Assembly: GCA_013368445.1 (NCBI GenBank)
Contig: JAACJO010000019.1
Coordinates: forward strand, 248,001-312,000
From: Leucocoprinus leucothites
Lineage: Eukaryota; Basidiomycota; Agaricomycetes; Agaricales; Agaricaceae
Direction: 5' to 3'
DNA: 64,000 nucleotides
In this document: positions 22,835 through 35,560 of the stretch, in pieces
Layout of the letters: the number at the start of each line of letters is the position of its first letter
Position numbering within the stretch: the stretch's first letter is position 1
Position numbers and translations under genes: made by a program
The notes under the pieces: model-generated
Databases searched by the model: none
Told to the model about the DNA's origin: nothing
Seen by the model: the letters and a program-made list of their open reading frames with translations, nothing else

Positions 22835-25800
22835 ATGCCCTCGCCCAGAAGTTTCGCTGAAGCTGCAATACAGGGCGATGATATCCCTCTTTCAACTCGT
22901 ACAGATCAACCTCAAACTGTGTGCCCTCAACGTGAAGACGAGCACAGTGATCAGTCTTCTTCAAACGGTACGAAGTCCAAATACAGCTTTGCTAAATCAT
23001 CACTGAGATATGACAGGTGAAAGAGAAATGGTCGCGACAACTGCTCTTCCTGTTCCCTCTTCGTATGATTCAAGCACAGATTATAATAATACCACTCGAC
23101 CTTCAACGCCCTATCGTTCGTAGACGCACTTGTCGTAATATTATTTCCGCCGTGGCTTATTGTACCTGATAGCAAACACACTGGGCGATTCTCGACGCGG
23201 TGACTACATTTCACCCTCAACGGCACCAATGCCCTATCACCTTCAACACGTTGTACCGCCTGGAGATACCATCCCAGCTATTACAGACGGCACGCCCACT
23301 GTAATTTATTATGGCGGTCAGTGGATGTAAAAGATGATCAGTGACAACAGTAACCCATGTTAAACAGCAGATCTTACCAATCCTCGCGAGTTTATCATTC
23401 AAAAAATGACGAGTGTCTCATATACGGTTAATCAGAATCAGACAGAGGGTCCGAGAAGAGCAGAGGAGTATGAAAAGTGGAGAAAAGAAGAGGAGGATGA
23501 GAGGTGGAGAAGGGCAGAAAAGGGTGAGTAACGACGAACCAACCAAGGTCAAGTTGCTCAAGTATCTTGTGTAGCTGTCCAGAAGCTCGACGAAAAAAGG
23601 ATACAGGGTGCTATGCTTGATTCAGAAGAGCGTGGTTATGTTCCGAGGTGCAACGAGGATACTCGCCAGAGTCTACGCCGCCATATTGTGGAATGGGGAC
23701 AAATGGATGCAGTAATAGAACGTTTACTGTGGCTATCAGGTCCTGCTGGTGTGGGAAAGTCGGCGGTCGCACAAACTGTTGCAGAGGAAATGGGAAGACT
23801 TTTGGGCGCTGTGTTCTTTTTCTCTCGACCGAATAATCGCTCAGACCCCAGTGTAGTCATTCCAACTCTGGTCTATCAACTGGCCATGCTGCTTCCGGAA
23901 TATAAGCTCATTGTTGGTCAGCAATTCAAGGAAGATCCTTCGATATTCGGCAAAAGTCGCCACTCCCAATTCGAGAAGCTCATCAGTGATCCATTTGTCC
24001 CCGACCTGTCCCGACCTCTTACTCTCTTGTCCTATCTATCTGAACAACTTCTCACTTCCTTATTCCATCGGCCTCTCCTGATTGTCCTTGATGGACTTGA
24101 TGAATGCGATGGCCTCAATGCTCAGCGGGAGTTTGTGGAGATGATCGCATACCATGCTCAGAAGGACCGAGATTCTCGGTTGCGGTGGATGATATGCAGC
24201 CGTCCTGAGCCCCACCTCACATCTGTCTTCTCTAGTGCAGACTGCCGAGGGATCTACCGCCATGAGAGGTTGGAAGTTGATGATGGCGAAGCACAAAAGG
24301 ACGCACTCCGTATTCTCAGAAAGGGATTTGCAGACATTAGAGAGAGATACTCCGATCAACTTGCACATGACTGGCCGCATGTCAGCCATATTGATTTCAT
24401 TGCAGAGCGAGCGTCCGGCCACCTTGGTTTTGCATCCTTTATCATCCGTTACATCGGGGACCCAGAGTATGGCGGTCCTTCGCATCAACTCGATACCTGC
24501 CTCAAATTTCTCACACGTACTGGTGACCTCGGTGATACCAACCCTCTTCGTGACCTCGACTGCCTTTACACCCAGATTTTCTCCGACATCCCCGCAGCTA
24601 CCCTTCCCACCACTCAACTTATTCTTGGACTATTCATTTTGTATGGTAACGAGCGACTCACTGCTCTTGTCCATGCGAACTTTCTGGGCCTCGATCAAGC
24701 CACCTTTTATCATTCGCTTCGGCGCCTATATTCTGTTGTTCAAGTTCCTCTTCCTTCCGATTCTAGCACCCAGCCGATTCAGATATACCATGCATCTTTC
24801 TCTGACTACCTGAGGAACAAAGCACGTGCTGGGAAATTTGTGTTGGATGAGGGAGCGATACATCTTTATGTTGCGACTCGGGGCCTCGAGTGGCTCGGCC
24901 ACTGCCGTAAAGAACCTTCAGGTAGTTACAGCGAGCTGCGCCGATGACACATTGATTAATCACTTTCTTAGCTCAACAGGCTTTGCCAAACCTTACATGG
25001 CCCGAGGATCCAACCTCGCCTCACAGCTGGATTGCTGTTGACTCTGTGTGCAACTTTGTGTTCACCCCCTGTTGGAGGGCCTTCCCTCAAGTACCCGAAG
25101 CTTCTCTGTCTACATTGATAGAAGCGCTGAAGGATTTTGATTTCAACATTACTTACTCGAAGTGGGGGGATGAGGTGCGAGAATTCGCATATTTTATTCA
25201 ATGGCTTGTGTCTTCAGTGAGCTCTTCCGGGCCTGACCCAATTGCATCCACTCTGATACTTTCTTCTGTAGGATGCAAAGAGCCTTGCTTTAGTTGATCG
25301 TAAGCACCCTAACAAGCCTGGTAAGAAGGAAGAGGTAGCGATCATCTGGAACGACAAGGATCCTCCTACTTTTGCCAAACCTTTCTTCGACAATGCGAGT
25401 CACACCGATCATCTTTCGATCCATCTCCAGCTTCGGACTCGTACACAAACCTCTTTCCATCTCATCACGAGCACAGACATCAAAGACATGTGTCAGCTGC
25501 GGGAAGATGACATCCTCATTGCGTATGCTGTCTCTGCCATCCAGAACATCAACGCCAGGTCTCACCTTTCATTTTCTAGCTTCATGGGTCCCACAGGATC
25601 AGGGAAGACCCACGTACGTGAAATTATGTTTGTTGAATGTAATAATAACGCTTAAGCTCTCGTACGATGTCAAGTACATCAAGCTTCTCACTGGACGGTA
25701 TGATCGACGCTTTGGTCACACGCTGATGCCAGAAACCTTGGATATTTTGGCCACTCGCGCTAGACACTCCGAATACGGTGACAGGGTGGTCCTTGTCGAC

Positions 25801-26518
25801 ACTCCAGGGTTCGGTGACACCGACCGGTCGGACATGGAGACCCTGATGCTGATCAGCAATTGGCTTGTGAGGACGTGTGTTGTACCTTTCTCAGTCCCAG
25901 AAGGACCACTCATAGATGTTTCACAGATACAAAAACAATATCAAACTCAGCGGGATCATCTACCTCCATTGCATTACAGACTACCACATGGCTTATTTAT
26001 CCGTTGGGATTCTCCAGCTGTTTGAGGATTTATGCGGAGACCACGCAGCCGCACGAGTGATCATTGTGTCGACGATGTGGGAGGAGATGGATGCCAATGA
26101 AGGTAATTTGATGGAGGACGTACTCAAGAACGGGGCTTGGAGGTGCTTGATCGAGCGAGGATCCAAAGTCGATCGCCTGAATAAAAGCAAGACACGGGAA
26201 GCCTGGCGTGTCGTTGATAGACTGATTGAAACGAATACCGGGGGGGGTGCTGTGTTGCTGCTACAAGAAGAGATTGTCGGTTTGAAGCGAAAACTGCACG
26301 AAACCAAGGCGGGTCAAGGGCTGCTTTTCTATCAGAAGAAGTCAATCAAGTCACGCCTCGCGCAAAAGTGGGACGATCCGAGGCTGAAAGCAGACTTGAA
26401 GAAGGAATACAAGAAAGTCCAGGAACAATTCAACAAAACGTTTGAGGTCAACAAGACAAAGGTCCCAATATGGAAACGGCTGATGTCGTTTTTTCTTCCT
26501 AGAAATTCCGCTCGGTGA
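22835..26518 (+). CDS. NACHT-GTPase fusion protein (NLR-like), copy 4
   Basis: Ten exons give 1,066 aa: 22835-22967, 23017-23115, 23173-23316, 23368-23523, 23575-24921, 24972-25216, 25272-25522, 25580-25613, 25675-25874 and 25927-26518. The sum is divisible by three with no stop. The N-terminus starts MPSPRSFAEAA and continues with a Ser/Thr/Pro-rich segment encoded by exons 2-3. The exon-2 donor GTTCGT is unusual, but it gives the same exon length as in the copy at 51.7 kb. A charged EEYEKWRKEEEDERWRRAE segment precedes the NACHT domain. Walker A is GPAGVGKS (233-240), Walker B LLIVLDGLDEC (about 345-355), followed by CSRPEPH. The middle domain includes CWRAFPQVP. The GTPase part has GPTGSGKT (795-802) and DTPG (845-848), then VSTMWE and a coiled-coil tail. 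An alternative last intron starting at GTGAGC (26,514) would extend the C-terminus. Confidence 0.85.
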
Positions 26519-27079
26519 GCTCGCTTATACAGGTGCATGGTGCTGACACTGACAGTACAACAGAAATCCGACACGATAGGCCGAGAGCCATGTTTCTTTT
26601 TCGGGACTCACCTCTTGTCTCATCACTTGCATTCATGTCTAAAGTAGTATTATCGTTGCTACAGTACTCTGTCTGGTACTGTGGAATCGTCGCCTTTGTA
26701 GTACTGTACCCAAAGTAATTCGTACCTCTCCTTGTCAAGTCTAATTCGGTATCTATGGGGCAGGAGAGGGTATGGACAACAAAGCACAGAGCTGTATCTC
26801 AGAGGCAAATGTGGTGGTGATGCATCGGCCCGTGAGACTCAAGCACCATGACTAAACCAACAAGACGCCCAGATGTATTTTGTCCTCCCCCACTGCCCGA
26901 GATCCCCCAAGTTGCAATCATCGTAATCAACGTTCAGCGCTTTCATGGTCAATGCTCGTGCTTTTCTTCCCGTGCTGCCATTCGAGCGTTGGGCTTCCTA
27001 AGTGCCAGCCTGGTCATTGTTTGATGCTGCGAACACCTCGGCAGCTGTTACTCTCACAGACCCTGCAGCAACCTTGAAC
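26519..27079 (+). repeat. 3' flank duplicated behind copies 4 and 5
   Basis: The stretch about 26,740-27,050 matches about 32,845-33,180 behind the next NACHT-GTPase gene. Shared landmarks are AGCTGTATCTCA, AAGACGCCCAG and CGAGCGTT. Possible alternative last-exon sequence for copy 4 lies at 26,560-26,718. No separate gene is recognised. Confidence 0.65.
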
Positions 27080-27830
27080 ATAGCCACAAGGAGCGCCAGC
27101 GGAAGATGATCCGTAGGCTTCCCAGAACAATGATCCAGATGGGGTTTCTGCTTTTGTGGATGCGTAGCTCGTAATGGGCTTCTTGCTGCTTTGTCACTCT
27201 GCTATTCGGCGCTATTCAAGTGTGATATCGAAGACCCCGGGCGAGCAAAGTAACTGGATGAAAGACTGGGGGACCTGCCGATTGGCCTTGTCCTGAAGAG
27301 ATTAAATTGAGTCGGGAAGACGTGTGCAGGTGAAGGAGAGAGCGCTGACACTGTTGAAGGTGGTCTCGGAGAGAGTAGATGTGCTGTTTGTTGGGAGAGG
27401 CTGCTGCCCGAAGCTGAGGAGCCGAAGAAAGAGGGCATGACTGACAAGGATACGGGCCCCAAACACACTACAGAAACAATATCCCATGCGAAAGGCATGT
27501 CTGCACCTGGTCAAGGCAAGGCGGTACCATTAGCATTGTTAGCTCAGCCACATACTGGTACAACAGCACAACCCCAAGCTCGGCATGCTCAGGACGCACC
27601 TCAGCAAGCGCCGGCAAGATTCCGGAAGGGGTTGAGGTGTCATGTCGTGTATGTCGAGGTGTTGGAAGAGTGAGTAAGGAAGAGCGGGATGTCGATGTCG
27701 AACCGGTTAGCGCTCTTGCTTGAGGTCTGCATTGTTTTACTACATGTCATCCCCTCCCCCCTGCCTCTGTTATTGCTTTCACATTGATTTAGAGTTCGGA
27801 TAGGATATATTCACCTGCAGTACTCTCAAT
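27080..27830 (+). pseudogene. RING gene relic with two large internal deletions
   Basis: Three separate parts of the RING gene are joined. About 27,080-27,430 matches the part from QGAPAEDDPQAP to the first RING knuckle, CAICWERLL (here with substitutions). About 27,500-27,625 matches the later QPQARRAQDAPQQAPA region. About 27,630-27,700 matches the final CPVCRGVGRVSKEE region. The second half of the RING and most of the Gly/Pro-rich arm are missing. At 27,790-27,830 the 3'-UTR block GATAGGATAT and ACTCTCAATAAAT is shared with the relic at 49.5 kb. There is no open frame of useful length. Confidence 0.85.
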
Positions 27831-27989
27831 AAATCACAACGAATAGAAGCGTTGAGCTTGGAGGGCTCGAAATACGCAGAATCGTCCCCTTTTGGTGGAC
27901 GTGATCTGACATAAGCTGTTGCAAACATTTCGTTGGGCAAACAACGCTTAGTCTCCCTCGTACCTTGTGTCCCGCCGCCCCCTGCCTCG

Positions 27990-29220
27990 ATATATGCCTT
28001 CTGTGGTTGCCGCCTGTAATACCCTCCCTCTAGCTCCAATTAGCCCAAGCAATGTTTTACTAGTATTTTCCCCCAAATTAACGTATCGGAGTAGCCTTTG
28101 TCACCCAAGTCCAGCTCTTCATGTGGTTCATGCTGGGCTACCTTCTGTGTTTGAGAATGGGTGTGCGCTCCAGTAAAGTTTCTTTTGCCCTACCCTAATT
28201 GAACGTCTCGCTGACATTGATTAATATGCAAGATCAGACTCGGATGACCTCCCCTTGCTCATCTCATTCCCCGTAATGAGGACAAGCTTGCCCTGGCGCA
28301 TTTTTGAAACTCAAACCAATGCAAATGATCATTATACTTAAACGGCATATTAAGCATTGCGATTCCCAGCTCTCCTTTCAGGAGCATCGAGTTTGGTGCC
28401 GCGTTGCATGGGGGTTCGGAGGTATGGATTTCCTTAAAGCGGATTTCTGAGTAAGTTGCTCCCTTTAGCGCTCAGACGGATACTGACAAGTTACACAGGT
28501 TCTTGGTAAAACTAGCAAGCAAGGTGGAATGACAGAACTTCTGAGATGATTCAGCTAAAGTAAGCGACTATGTTCTGTCATGATAGCCCGTATTGTTAAC
28601 GACCGTAGCAAAGCACATGGAATAGAGTCACCCAGAAATCCAGTTCTTGGCGCTCTAGGGCCGCAAGCTTAAGCAGCACATCGACCACCTGTGGAAGAGC
28701 GAAACGTCTGTGTCCTGTTTGCTTCTTTTTGCGCTCCATTGGCCCTAACTCGTGAAAATAGGTCACCCCACTCAGCGACCGTTGCATGTGCCCACAACTT
28801 CTCTATTCGCACATTTTTAGTAGGAGAAGGTTTCAACGCTTCTGTACGTGGAGATAACCCTAGGGATGGCGACCTAGCTTATATCGAGCTCACGCTGGTC
28901 GCGTCGATTTCAGCCGGCACCGGAAAGCGACCTTTTACCTGGACTGAAGGGCTCACAACTATTTATACTGTTCAAAACGTCTAGAGGCTGAATTACTGCC
29001 ATTTTCAATACATGAAATCTAGGCATTTCGATATGAAATGGGGAATAACGCCGTGAATAGTTGCTACAAGATCAGGAGACTAGCTTCTCTAGTAGGGTCG
29101 TGACACCGTTACGAGTTGTGTACCATTAGGATGATAAACGCTCAAGGATATACCCATAACGACCAATAACGTTGAAGCTCGTTTGCCTCGTGTTGTCTAG
29201 CCTACTTACTCCCTACCATC
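27990..29220 (+). repeat. Second copy of the duplicated upstream region
   Basis: Counterpart of 21,540-22,834, lying directly before the ATG of NACHT-GTPase copy 5. Conservation is strongest near the gene: ATGATAAACGCTCA near 29,130 and CTACCATCATG at the start codon. Small frames inside it are not conserved between the copies, so I do not call a gene. Confidence 0.7.
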
Positions 29221-32200
29221 ATGTCCTCACCTGGAAGTCTCGCTGAAACTGCAACACAGGATGGCGATATCCCCCCTTCAGCTCCTACGGATCAGGCTCA
29301 AATCGTGTGGCCTCGGCGTGAAGGCGATCACAGTGATCAGTCTTCATCAAATGGTAGGACATCCGAATAGAGGCATGTTCAAAACTCACTGAGATATATC
29401 AGGTCAAGGGACGAACACCACGAATATTCTTCCGGGTGCTCACGATTTTAAGATTGAAAACTTTATATCCACGGGCGATCGCGCGAGGAAAGCGGAGGAG
29501 TATGAAAAGTGGAAGAAATCAGAGGAGGACGAAAGGTGGAGAAAGGCAGAGGAGGGTAAGTAACGACAAACCAACTACAGTCAAGTTACTCAAGTATCCC
29601 GTACAGCTGTCCAGAGGCTTGACGCAAAAAGGTTGCCAGGTGCCATGCTTGACTCGGAAGAGCGTGGATATATTCCGAGGTGTAACGAGGATACTCGCCG
29701 GACTCTACGCGGCCATATTATGGAATGGGGACAATTGGATGCAGTGGTTGAACGTTTACTTTGGCTATCGGGACCTGCTGGGGTGGGAAAGTCGGCAGTT
29801 GCACAAACAGTCGCAGAGGAGATCGGGAGAATTTTGGGGGCAGTATTCTTTTTCTCTCGCCCCAACAATCGCGATGATCCTAATGTCGTCATTCCCACTC
29901 TGGTATATCAGCTGGCGGTGCTGCTCCCGGAGTATAAACTTATCGTTGGCCAGCGATTCAAGGAAGACCCTTCAATATTTGGTAAAAGTCCCCGCTCCCA
30001 ATTTGAGTCGCTCATCAGCGAACCCTTTCTCCCCGACCTCTCCCATCGACCTCTTACCCTCTTATCCTATCTATCTGAACAACTCCTCACTTCCTTACTC
30101 CATCGGCCCCTCTTGATCGTTCTTGATGGACTTGATGAATGCAAGGGCCGTGGCGCTCAACGCGAGTTTGTGGAGATGATCGCATGCCATGCACAGAAAG
30201 ACAAATATTCACGGCTGCGGTGGATGATTTGCAGTCGTCCTGAGCCTCATCTCACGTCAGCCTTTACTAGTAAATACTGTCAAGGGATCTGCCGCTATGA
30301 GAAATTGGAAGTGGACGATGACGAAGCACAGAAGGATGTACTCCGCATTCTCAAAGCGGGATTTGCGGATATCAGGGAGAGGTACCATGACGACCTTGGA
30401 GATGACTGGCCACATGAGGACCATATTGGTATCATTGCAGCCCGCGCATCAGGACACCATGGGTTTGCATCATTTATCATTCGTTTCATCGGCGACGAGG
30501 AGTACGACAATCCCCCCAGTCAACTCAAGGTCTGCCTCGAATTTCTTGAATGTGCCGGCCCCAGTGATCATGTCAGCCCTCTTCATTCCCTTGATCTCCT
30601 TTATACCCAAATCCTATCCGACATTCCCGCAGCTATCCTTCCCACCGCTCAACTTATCCTTGGACTACTCATTTTGTATGGCAACGAGCGACTCACTACC
30701 CTTGTCCACGCAAACTTCTTAGGCCTTGATCGGGCAGCTTTTTACAGCACTCTTCGTCGCCTACATTCGGTTGTTCTCGTTCCTCCTGCTTTCGAGGCTG
30801 GCACTAGGCCGATTCAGATATACCATGCATCTTTCTCCGACTATCTGAGGGATAAAGCACGTGCCAAGGAGTTTGTGTTGGATGAGGGAGCAGTACATCT
30901 TTACGTTGCAAATCGGGGCCTCCAGTGGCTCAGTCACTATTGTAAAGAACCTTCAGGTATTTTCAGCGAGTTGTGCTAGAACACATTGATTAACTGCCTT
31001 CATAGACCAACAAGCATCACCAGAACTTACATGGCCTGAGGGCCCAACACCGTCTCACACCCGGACTGTTCTTGATTCTGTGTGCGAGTTTGCATTCGCC
31101 CCTTGTTGGAGGGCCTTTACGCAAGTGCCCAAATCTCCTCCATCTACGTTGGTAAGCGCGCTGGAGAATTTTGATTTCAACATTCCTTTCTCGAAGTCGG
31201 AGGACGAGTTCCGAGCATTCGCATATTTTATTCAATGGCTCGTGTCATCGGTGAGCTCTTCTGAACCTGTCCAATGGCATCCGCCCTGATACTTCTTGCT
31301 GTAGGATGCAAAGACCCTCGTTCTAGTTGATCGTAAGCACCCTAACAAGCCTGGCAAGAAGGAAGAGGTAGCGATCATCTGGAACGAAGAGGATCCTCCT
31401 ACTTTTGCCAAACCCTTCTTCAACAACGCGAGTTGCACCGACCATCTTTCGATCCATCTCCAGCTTCGGACTCGTACACAAACCTCTTTCCATCTTATAA
31501 CGAGCACAGACATTAAGGACATGTGTCAGCTGCGGGAAGATGACATCCTCATTGCGTATGTTGTCTCTGCCATCCAAAACATCAATGCTAGATCTCACCT
31601 TTCATTTTCTAGCTTCATGGGTCTGACAGGAACTGGGAAGAGCTATGTACGTGAAATTATGTTTGTTGAATGGAATAATAACGCTTAAGTTCTCGTACGA
31701 TGTCTAGTTCATCGATCTTCTCACTGGACAGAATGGTCGACGCGCTGGTGACTCGCTGGGATCAGTAACCTCAGATATCCTGGCCACTCGCGCTAGACAC
31801 TCCGAATACGGTGACAGGGTGGTCCTTGTCGACACTCCAGGGTTCGATGACACCTACCGGTCGGACATGGAGACCCTGACGCTGATCGGCGACTGGCTTG
31901 GGAGGACGTATGTTGTAGTTTTCTTAGGTCCAAAAGCGCTTTTCATGGATGTTCCATAGGTACAAAAACGACATCAAGCTCGGTGGGATTATCTACCTCC
32001 ATCGCATTACAGATAACCGGATAGCTGGCTCACCCTGGAGGAATCTCCAAATGTTTGGCAGGTTATGTGGTGACTTAGCAGCCGCGCGAGTGATCATCGT
32101 GTCAACGATGTGGGACCGGGTGGCACCCGAGAGTGGTAGAAGGAGGGAGGCTGAGAACAAAAGTGGGTTCTGGAAGTGCTTGATCGACCGAGGATCAAAG

Positions 32201-32734
32201 GTAGATCGCCTGAGGAGCGGCACGATGCAGGAAGCGTGGCGTGTCATTAACGGTCTGATTGAAACAGCTGAACAAGGGAAGGCTGTCTTACTACAAGAAG
32301 AGATCGTCGATTTGGGGCGGAAACTGAACGAAACTGCGGCAGGTAAAATGTTGCACTCGGATTTACAAAGGCTGTTGCACTACCAGAAGGAGTCGCTCAA
32401 GTCACTCCCCGCTCAGGTTCAGAAATCAGACGATCTGAAGCAGACAGTACAGTTGGAGCGGGAATGGGAAAAAATCCAGAAACAGTTCGAAAGAACGTTT
32501 AAGAAGATTAACACGATGACGATCCCGAAAATACGACGGCTGATGCTGCATTTTTCCTCCACAAGGACCCTCTCGGTGAGCTTCCCTATACAGATGTACG
32601 GTGCTGATGCTGATAGCATAACAGAGACCCATCAAGGTTGCCGACCTGGGTTATTGAGGGGCATGCTTCTCTGTCAGGCTCATCTCTCGCCTTGTCACTT
32701 TGATTCTGGCTTTTTTTCTGTTCATCATATCTGA
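29221..32734 (+). CDS. NACHT-GTPase fusion protein (NLR-like), copy 5
   Basis: Eight exons give 1,046 aa: 29221-29353, 29403-29555, 29607-30956, 31006-31250, 31305-31555, 31613-31646, 31708-31907 and 31960-32734. All phases agree. The start MSSPGSLAETA is the same N-terminal type as copy 4, but the two Ser/Thr-rich exons of copy 4 are absent. LPGAHDFKIENF precedes the charged KAEEYEKWKKSEEDER segment. NACHT: GPAGVGKS (151-158), LLIVLDGLDEC, CSRPEPH. GTPase: GLTGTGKS (714-721) and DTPG (764-767), then VSTMW. The tail has a long coiled coil with LLQEEIVDLGRKL. The last frame runs to 32,734. If the GTGAGC donor near 32,576 is used, the end would differ. The best-preserved sister is copy 4, consistent with a tandem duplication of about 6-7 kb. 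Confidence 0.87.
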
Positions 32735-33204
32735 AGAAGTATTGTTGCGTTCACAGCGCTATCTTTGTATTTCTCTGTCTAGTAGGACTGTCGTCTTTGT
32801 AGTACTGTTCCGAGAAGTTTTCGCACCTCTTGTCCTTCAGTATCCGTGAGTCTCGAGAGGATGTAGATGGCAAAGCAAAAAGCTGTATCTCAAAGATGAA
32901 CGTGGCTTGTACATCAAGATGGTGGTGCACTGGCTCCTGAAAGGCTGAGGCTCAAGTGCTTGGGCGCCGCGGGAAAATGCTGTGCCGGCGGCCAGTTCAC
33001 TACCAAGACGCCCAGGAGACGCCCAGGCTTAGACACCCTATGTCCTCCGATGCTCTAGGCTGTAATCAACACTCAGCACTTTCATCGCCAGTGCTTTCCA
33101 TGCTGCCGCTCGAGCGTTCTATAGTGTGTTCATCGGACTTTCTGAGCAGTCTGGCCGTTGCTCAATGCTGCGAATAAGACATTCCTCCAAATGTCTGTTA
33201 TTAT
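32735..33204 (+). repeat. 3' flank of copy 5, paralogous to that of copy 4
   Basis: Aligns with about 26,740-27,050 (AGCTGTATCTCA, AAGACGCCCAG, CGAGCGTT). It ends where the next RING relic begins. No gene is recognised. Confidence 0.6.
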
Positions 33205-35560
33205 GACAGACGCAGGAGCAGAGTGGAGGATGACCATGACAATGAAAGATCTATTTCTTCATCGACTCTCACCCCCATTTCCCGCTTCCCCGACCCAGCG
33301 TTCTGCGTTCGCCTCCGTCGTCGAGCTCCTGTCCCAATTCTTTCCACCTCTCCCATCATGTAATCCCTCATAGTCGCTCTAATAGCCATAATCAGGCATC
33401 ACCGAGTCTACCCTCTCAGTCATCTCCAAACTCGTCGCAACAGGACGGCGTTACTACGGGCCCTTCCTCAGGCCCACCCTCTATTTCCACTGCTGCCGCG
33501 CCGCAGTCCTTCGATAGCAACACAACTTCGACTTCCGATGATGGAAGCCAGCTTCCCCAAACCCCTCGAGTTAATGTACGACATCAATACCTTGACGAAT
33601 TCACCATTGTGATTGATGTGAACGGTGGCCATGATGACTACTACTCCTCTTCCTGGGACTTCCTCACTTCCCATATCTCCCGATGTGAACACAACCCAGG
33701 GAGACGCCCCGCCTTCACCAAACCAACCTCGAACGCAGCCTCAAAGGGCGCCAGCGGAAGACGATCCACAAGCTCCTCCAAACAAAGCCTTCGGGCGATG
33801 TTTCCGCTTTTGCGAGTGTATTGGCTCGTATTGGCTTCTTGCTACCTCGCCACTCCGTGGTTCAGTGCTATTTGAGCGCGATATCGAAGAAGCAAGAAGC
33901 TAGTCGAAGGGTTAGAGGACATACTTGTCGGTCTTGTCAGAAGATTAGAGCGAGCTGGGAAGACGAGTGCAGGTGGGGGACAGAGCACCGACACTGCTGA
34001 AGGGGTTCTCGGAGACGGTGGACGTGCTATTTGTTGGGGGGGGCTGCTGCTCGAAACCGAGGAACCGAAGGAAGAGGGCACGACTGATACAGAAAAGGGC
34101 CCTCAACAGACTACAGAAGTGGCATCCCATGTCAAGACATGTTTGCACTATCCAACCAGTCCGACATCGGCGCCTCTCTGGCTTACCAGCTGGATCGTCC
34201 GGCAGAAGAATTTGACTCAGAATTGTGATACCGGAGCATCGTTACCCTCCCTTGCACACACATATTCCATGCTCAGTGCCTCATGCCATGATTTTCGAAA
34301 CTTGAGCAAACATGTCCAATGTGCAGATTCGACATTGATCCTGGAAACTCGACATATACAAGTCGAGCACAGAGGGCCACAGCGCGTGTTCAAACGCAGC
34401 AGCAGGGTGGTGTTGTATCAAAGATGGTAGCGCAGCCAATGATGGAAAAACCGGGGTAGGACTGAGTATACTACTGGTGTTTGACGCTGGTGATCTTCCT
34501 AGTATGTACCCTGTTATCACTTACACCTTATTAACTCTGACGAATTTCCAGTCATTATTCTATTGGAAAGCATTACAATCAGCTGCCCCCGCTCCGACCA
34601 ATGCGGACACTCAGGCATATCGGTCGTGGGCCGCCCCCTTTTCCCTTGGAGGCCTCAGCATCTTCTAGATTCCTATCCCTGGTTGTCCGACTGCCGCCAA
34701 CAACACTCCATCGGAGACGCCCTTAATGCTCCTCCTGATATAGCGCTTAACACTACGCGAAACAATACCACGAGCCCAACAAGTCAAATAAACGGCACGC
34801 CTACGAGTGCCCAAATCAGTGCAGGAGCCAGACTTGGGAGGGCGATGGCACGTATCCCGACCGGTTCTGGCGGTAACACCCCTTTTGCCGTGGGCAGTTA
34901 ACCTAGGCACGACTTACATTGGGCCAGACTCTATCACAAAGGCCGCTGGCTTTCGCCAACCGTTCTATGGCAGTTGTACTGGTGCGCCCTAGTAATCCGC
35001 AGCAGGGGATCTCGGAGGATCAGGTATCCTCGGCACATAGCGCGAAGGGGCCATCTTCTGCAGGAGTAATCCCATCTTCAACGTTACCCCTGGGTTGTTC
35101 GGCGACCCACCTGCATCTAGTCAAGGCCAATGGTCAGCCACCTACCGGTACAGCAGCACAGCCCCGAGCTCGGTGTGCTCGGGATGCTCCCCGGTAAGCG
35201 CAGGCAGGATTCGTGTCAGCATCAGCGCCTAAGCCTTGTCAACAGGCACCGAGGAGGAAGTGGGTTCCACCACCACCACGTAAATTTTGATGTTGAGGCA
35301 GAGGGTGGAGACAAAGGAACAAGAGGCCGGGTAGAGGTGCCAGGGGGTGGTAGCGGGATAGTCGGTGTGCCCGTATGTTTTCCATCCGAGTTGTTTGGTC
35401 GGCTCTGGGTGCGTTGCGGCCGCTTTGAGGGATGCACAAGCATTATTTATGAGAACAGTGGGTAAGGAAGGGGTTGAGGATCGTGTCCCATGTGTCGAGG
35501 TGTTGGACGAGTTGGACGTGAGTGTCGAAGCTCCTGCCTTTTGCGTTAATCCACGGCGTC
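33205..35560 (+). pseudogene. Nearly full-length but decayed RING gene copy
   Basis: Colinear with most of the intact RING gene. It begins at the GTGGAGGATGACCATGAC block (RVEDDHDHE region) and includes VNVRHQYL and the VIDVNGG equivalent (33,573-33,630). It retains a second RING half around 34,240-34,400 (CAHIFHAQC and RFDIDP equivalents). An exon-2 part from about 34,560 ends with a VCPYVFHPSC-like block near 35,370 and CVEVLDE near 35,500. Many frameshifts and stops interrupt it, and the first RING knuckle is degraded (AICWGG). It is the longest of the RING relics. Confidence 0.85.

Noticed and set aside
22808..23020. Start of copy 4 at 22,808.
   Set aside because: That codon is not ATG. 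The ATG at 22,835 matches the starts of copies 5 and 7a.
24060..24617. Antisense ORFs opposite the NACHT exons (also 5,323-5,655 and 29,590-29,898).
   Set aside because: They mirror the sense codons and have no independent start, motif or splice support.
24235..24813. Long out-of-frame ORFs on the + strand inside the NACHT exons (also 30,297-30,722, 37,434-37,859, 53,123-53,659, 61,639-62,091), recurring in five copies.
   Set aside because: They lie in the +1 frame of well-conserved NACHT codons. Their recurrence follows from the conservation of the true frame, their ends vary, and no motif is present.
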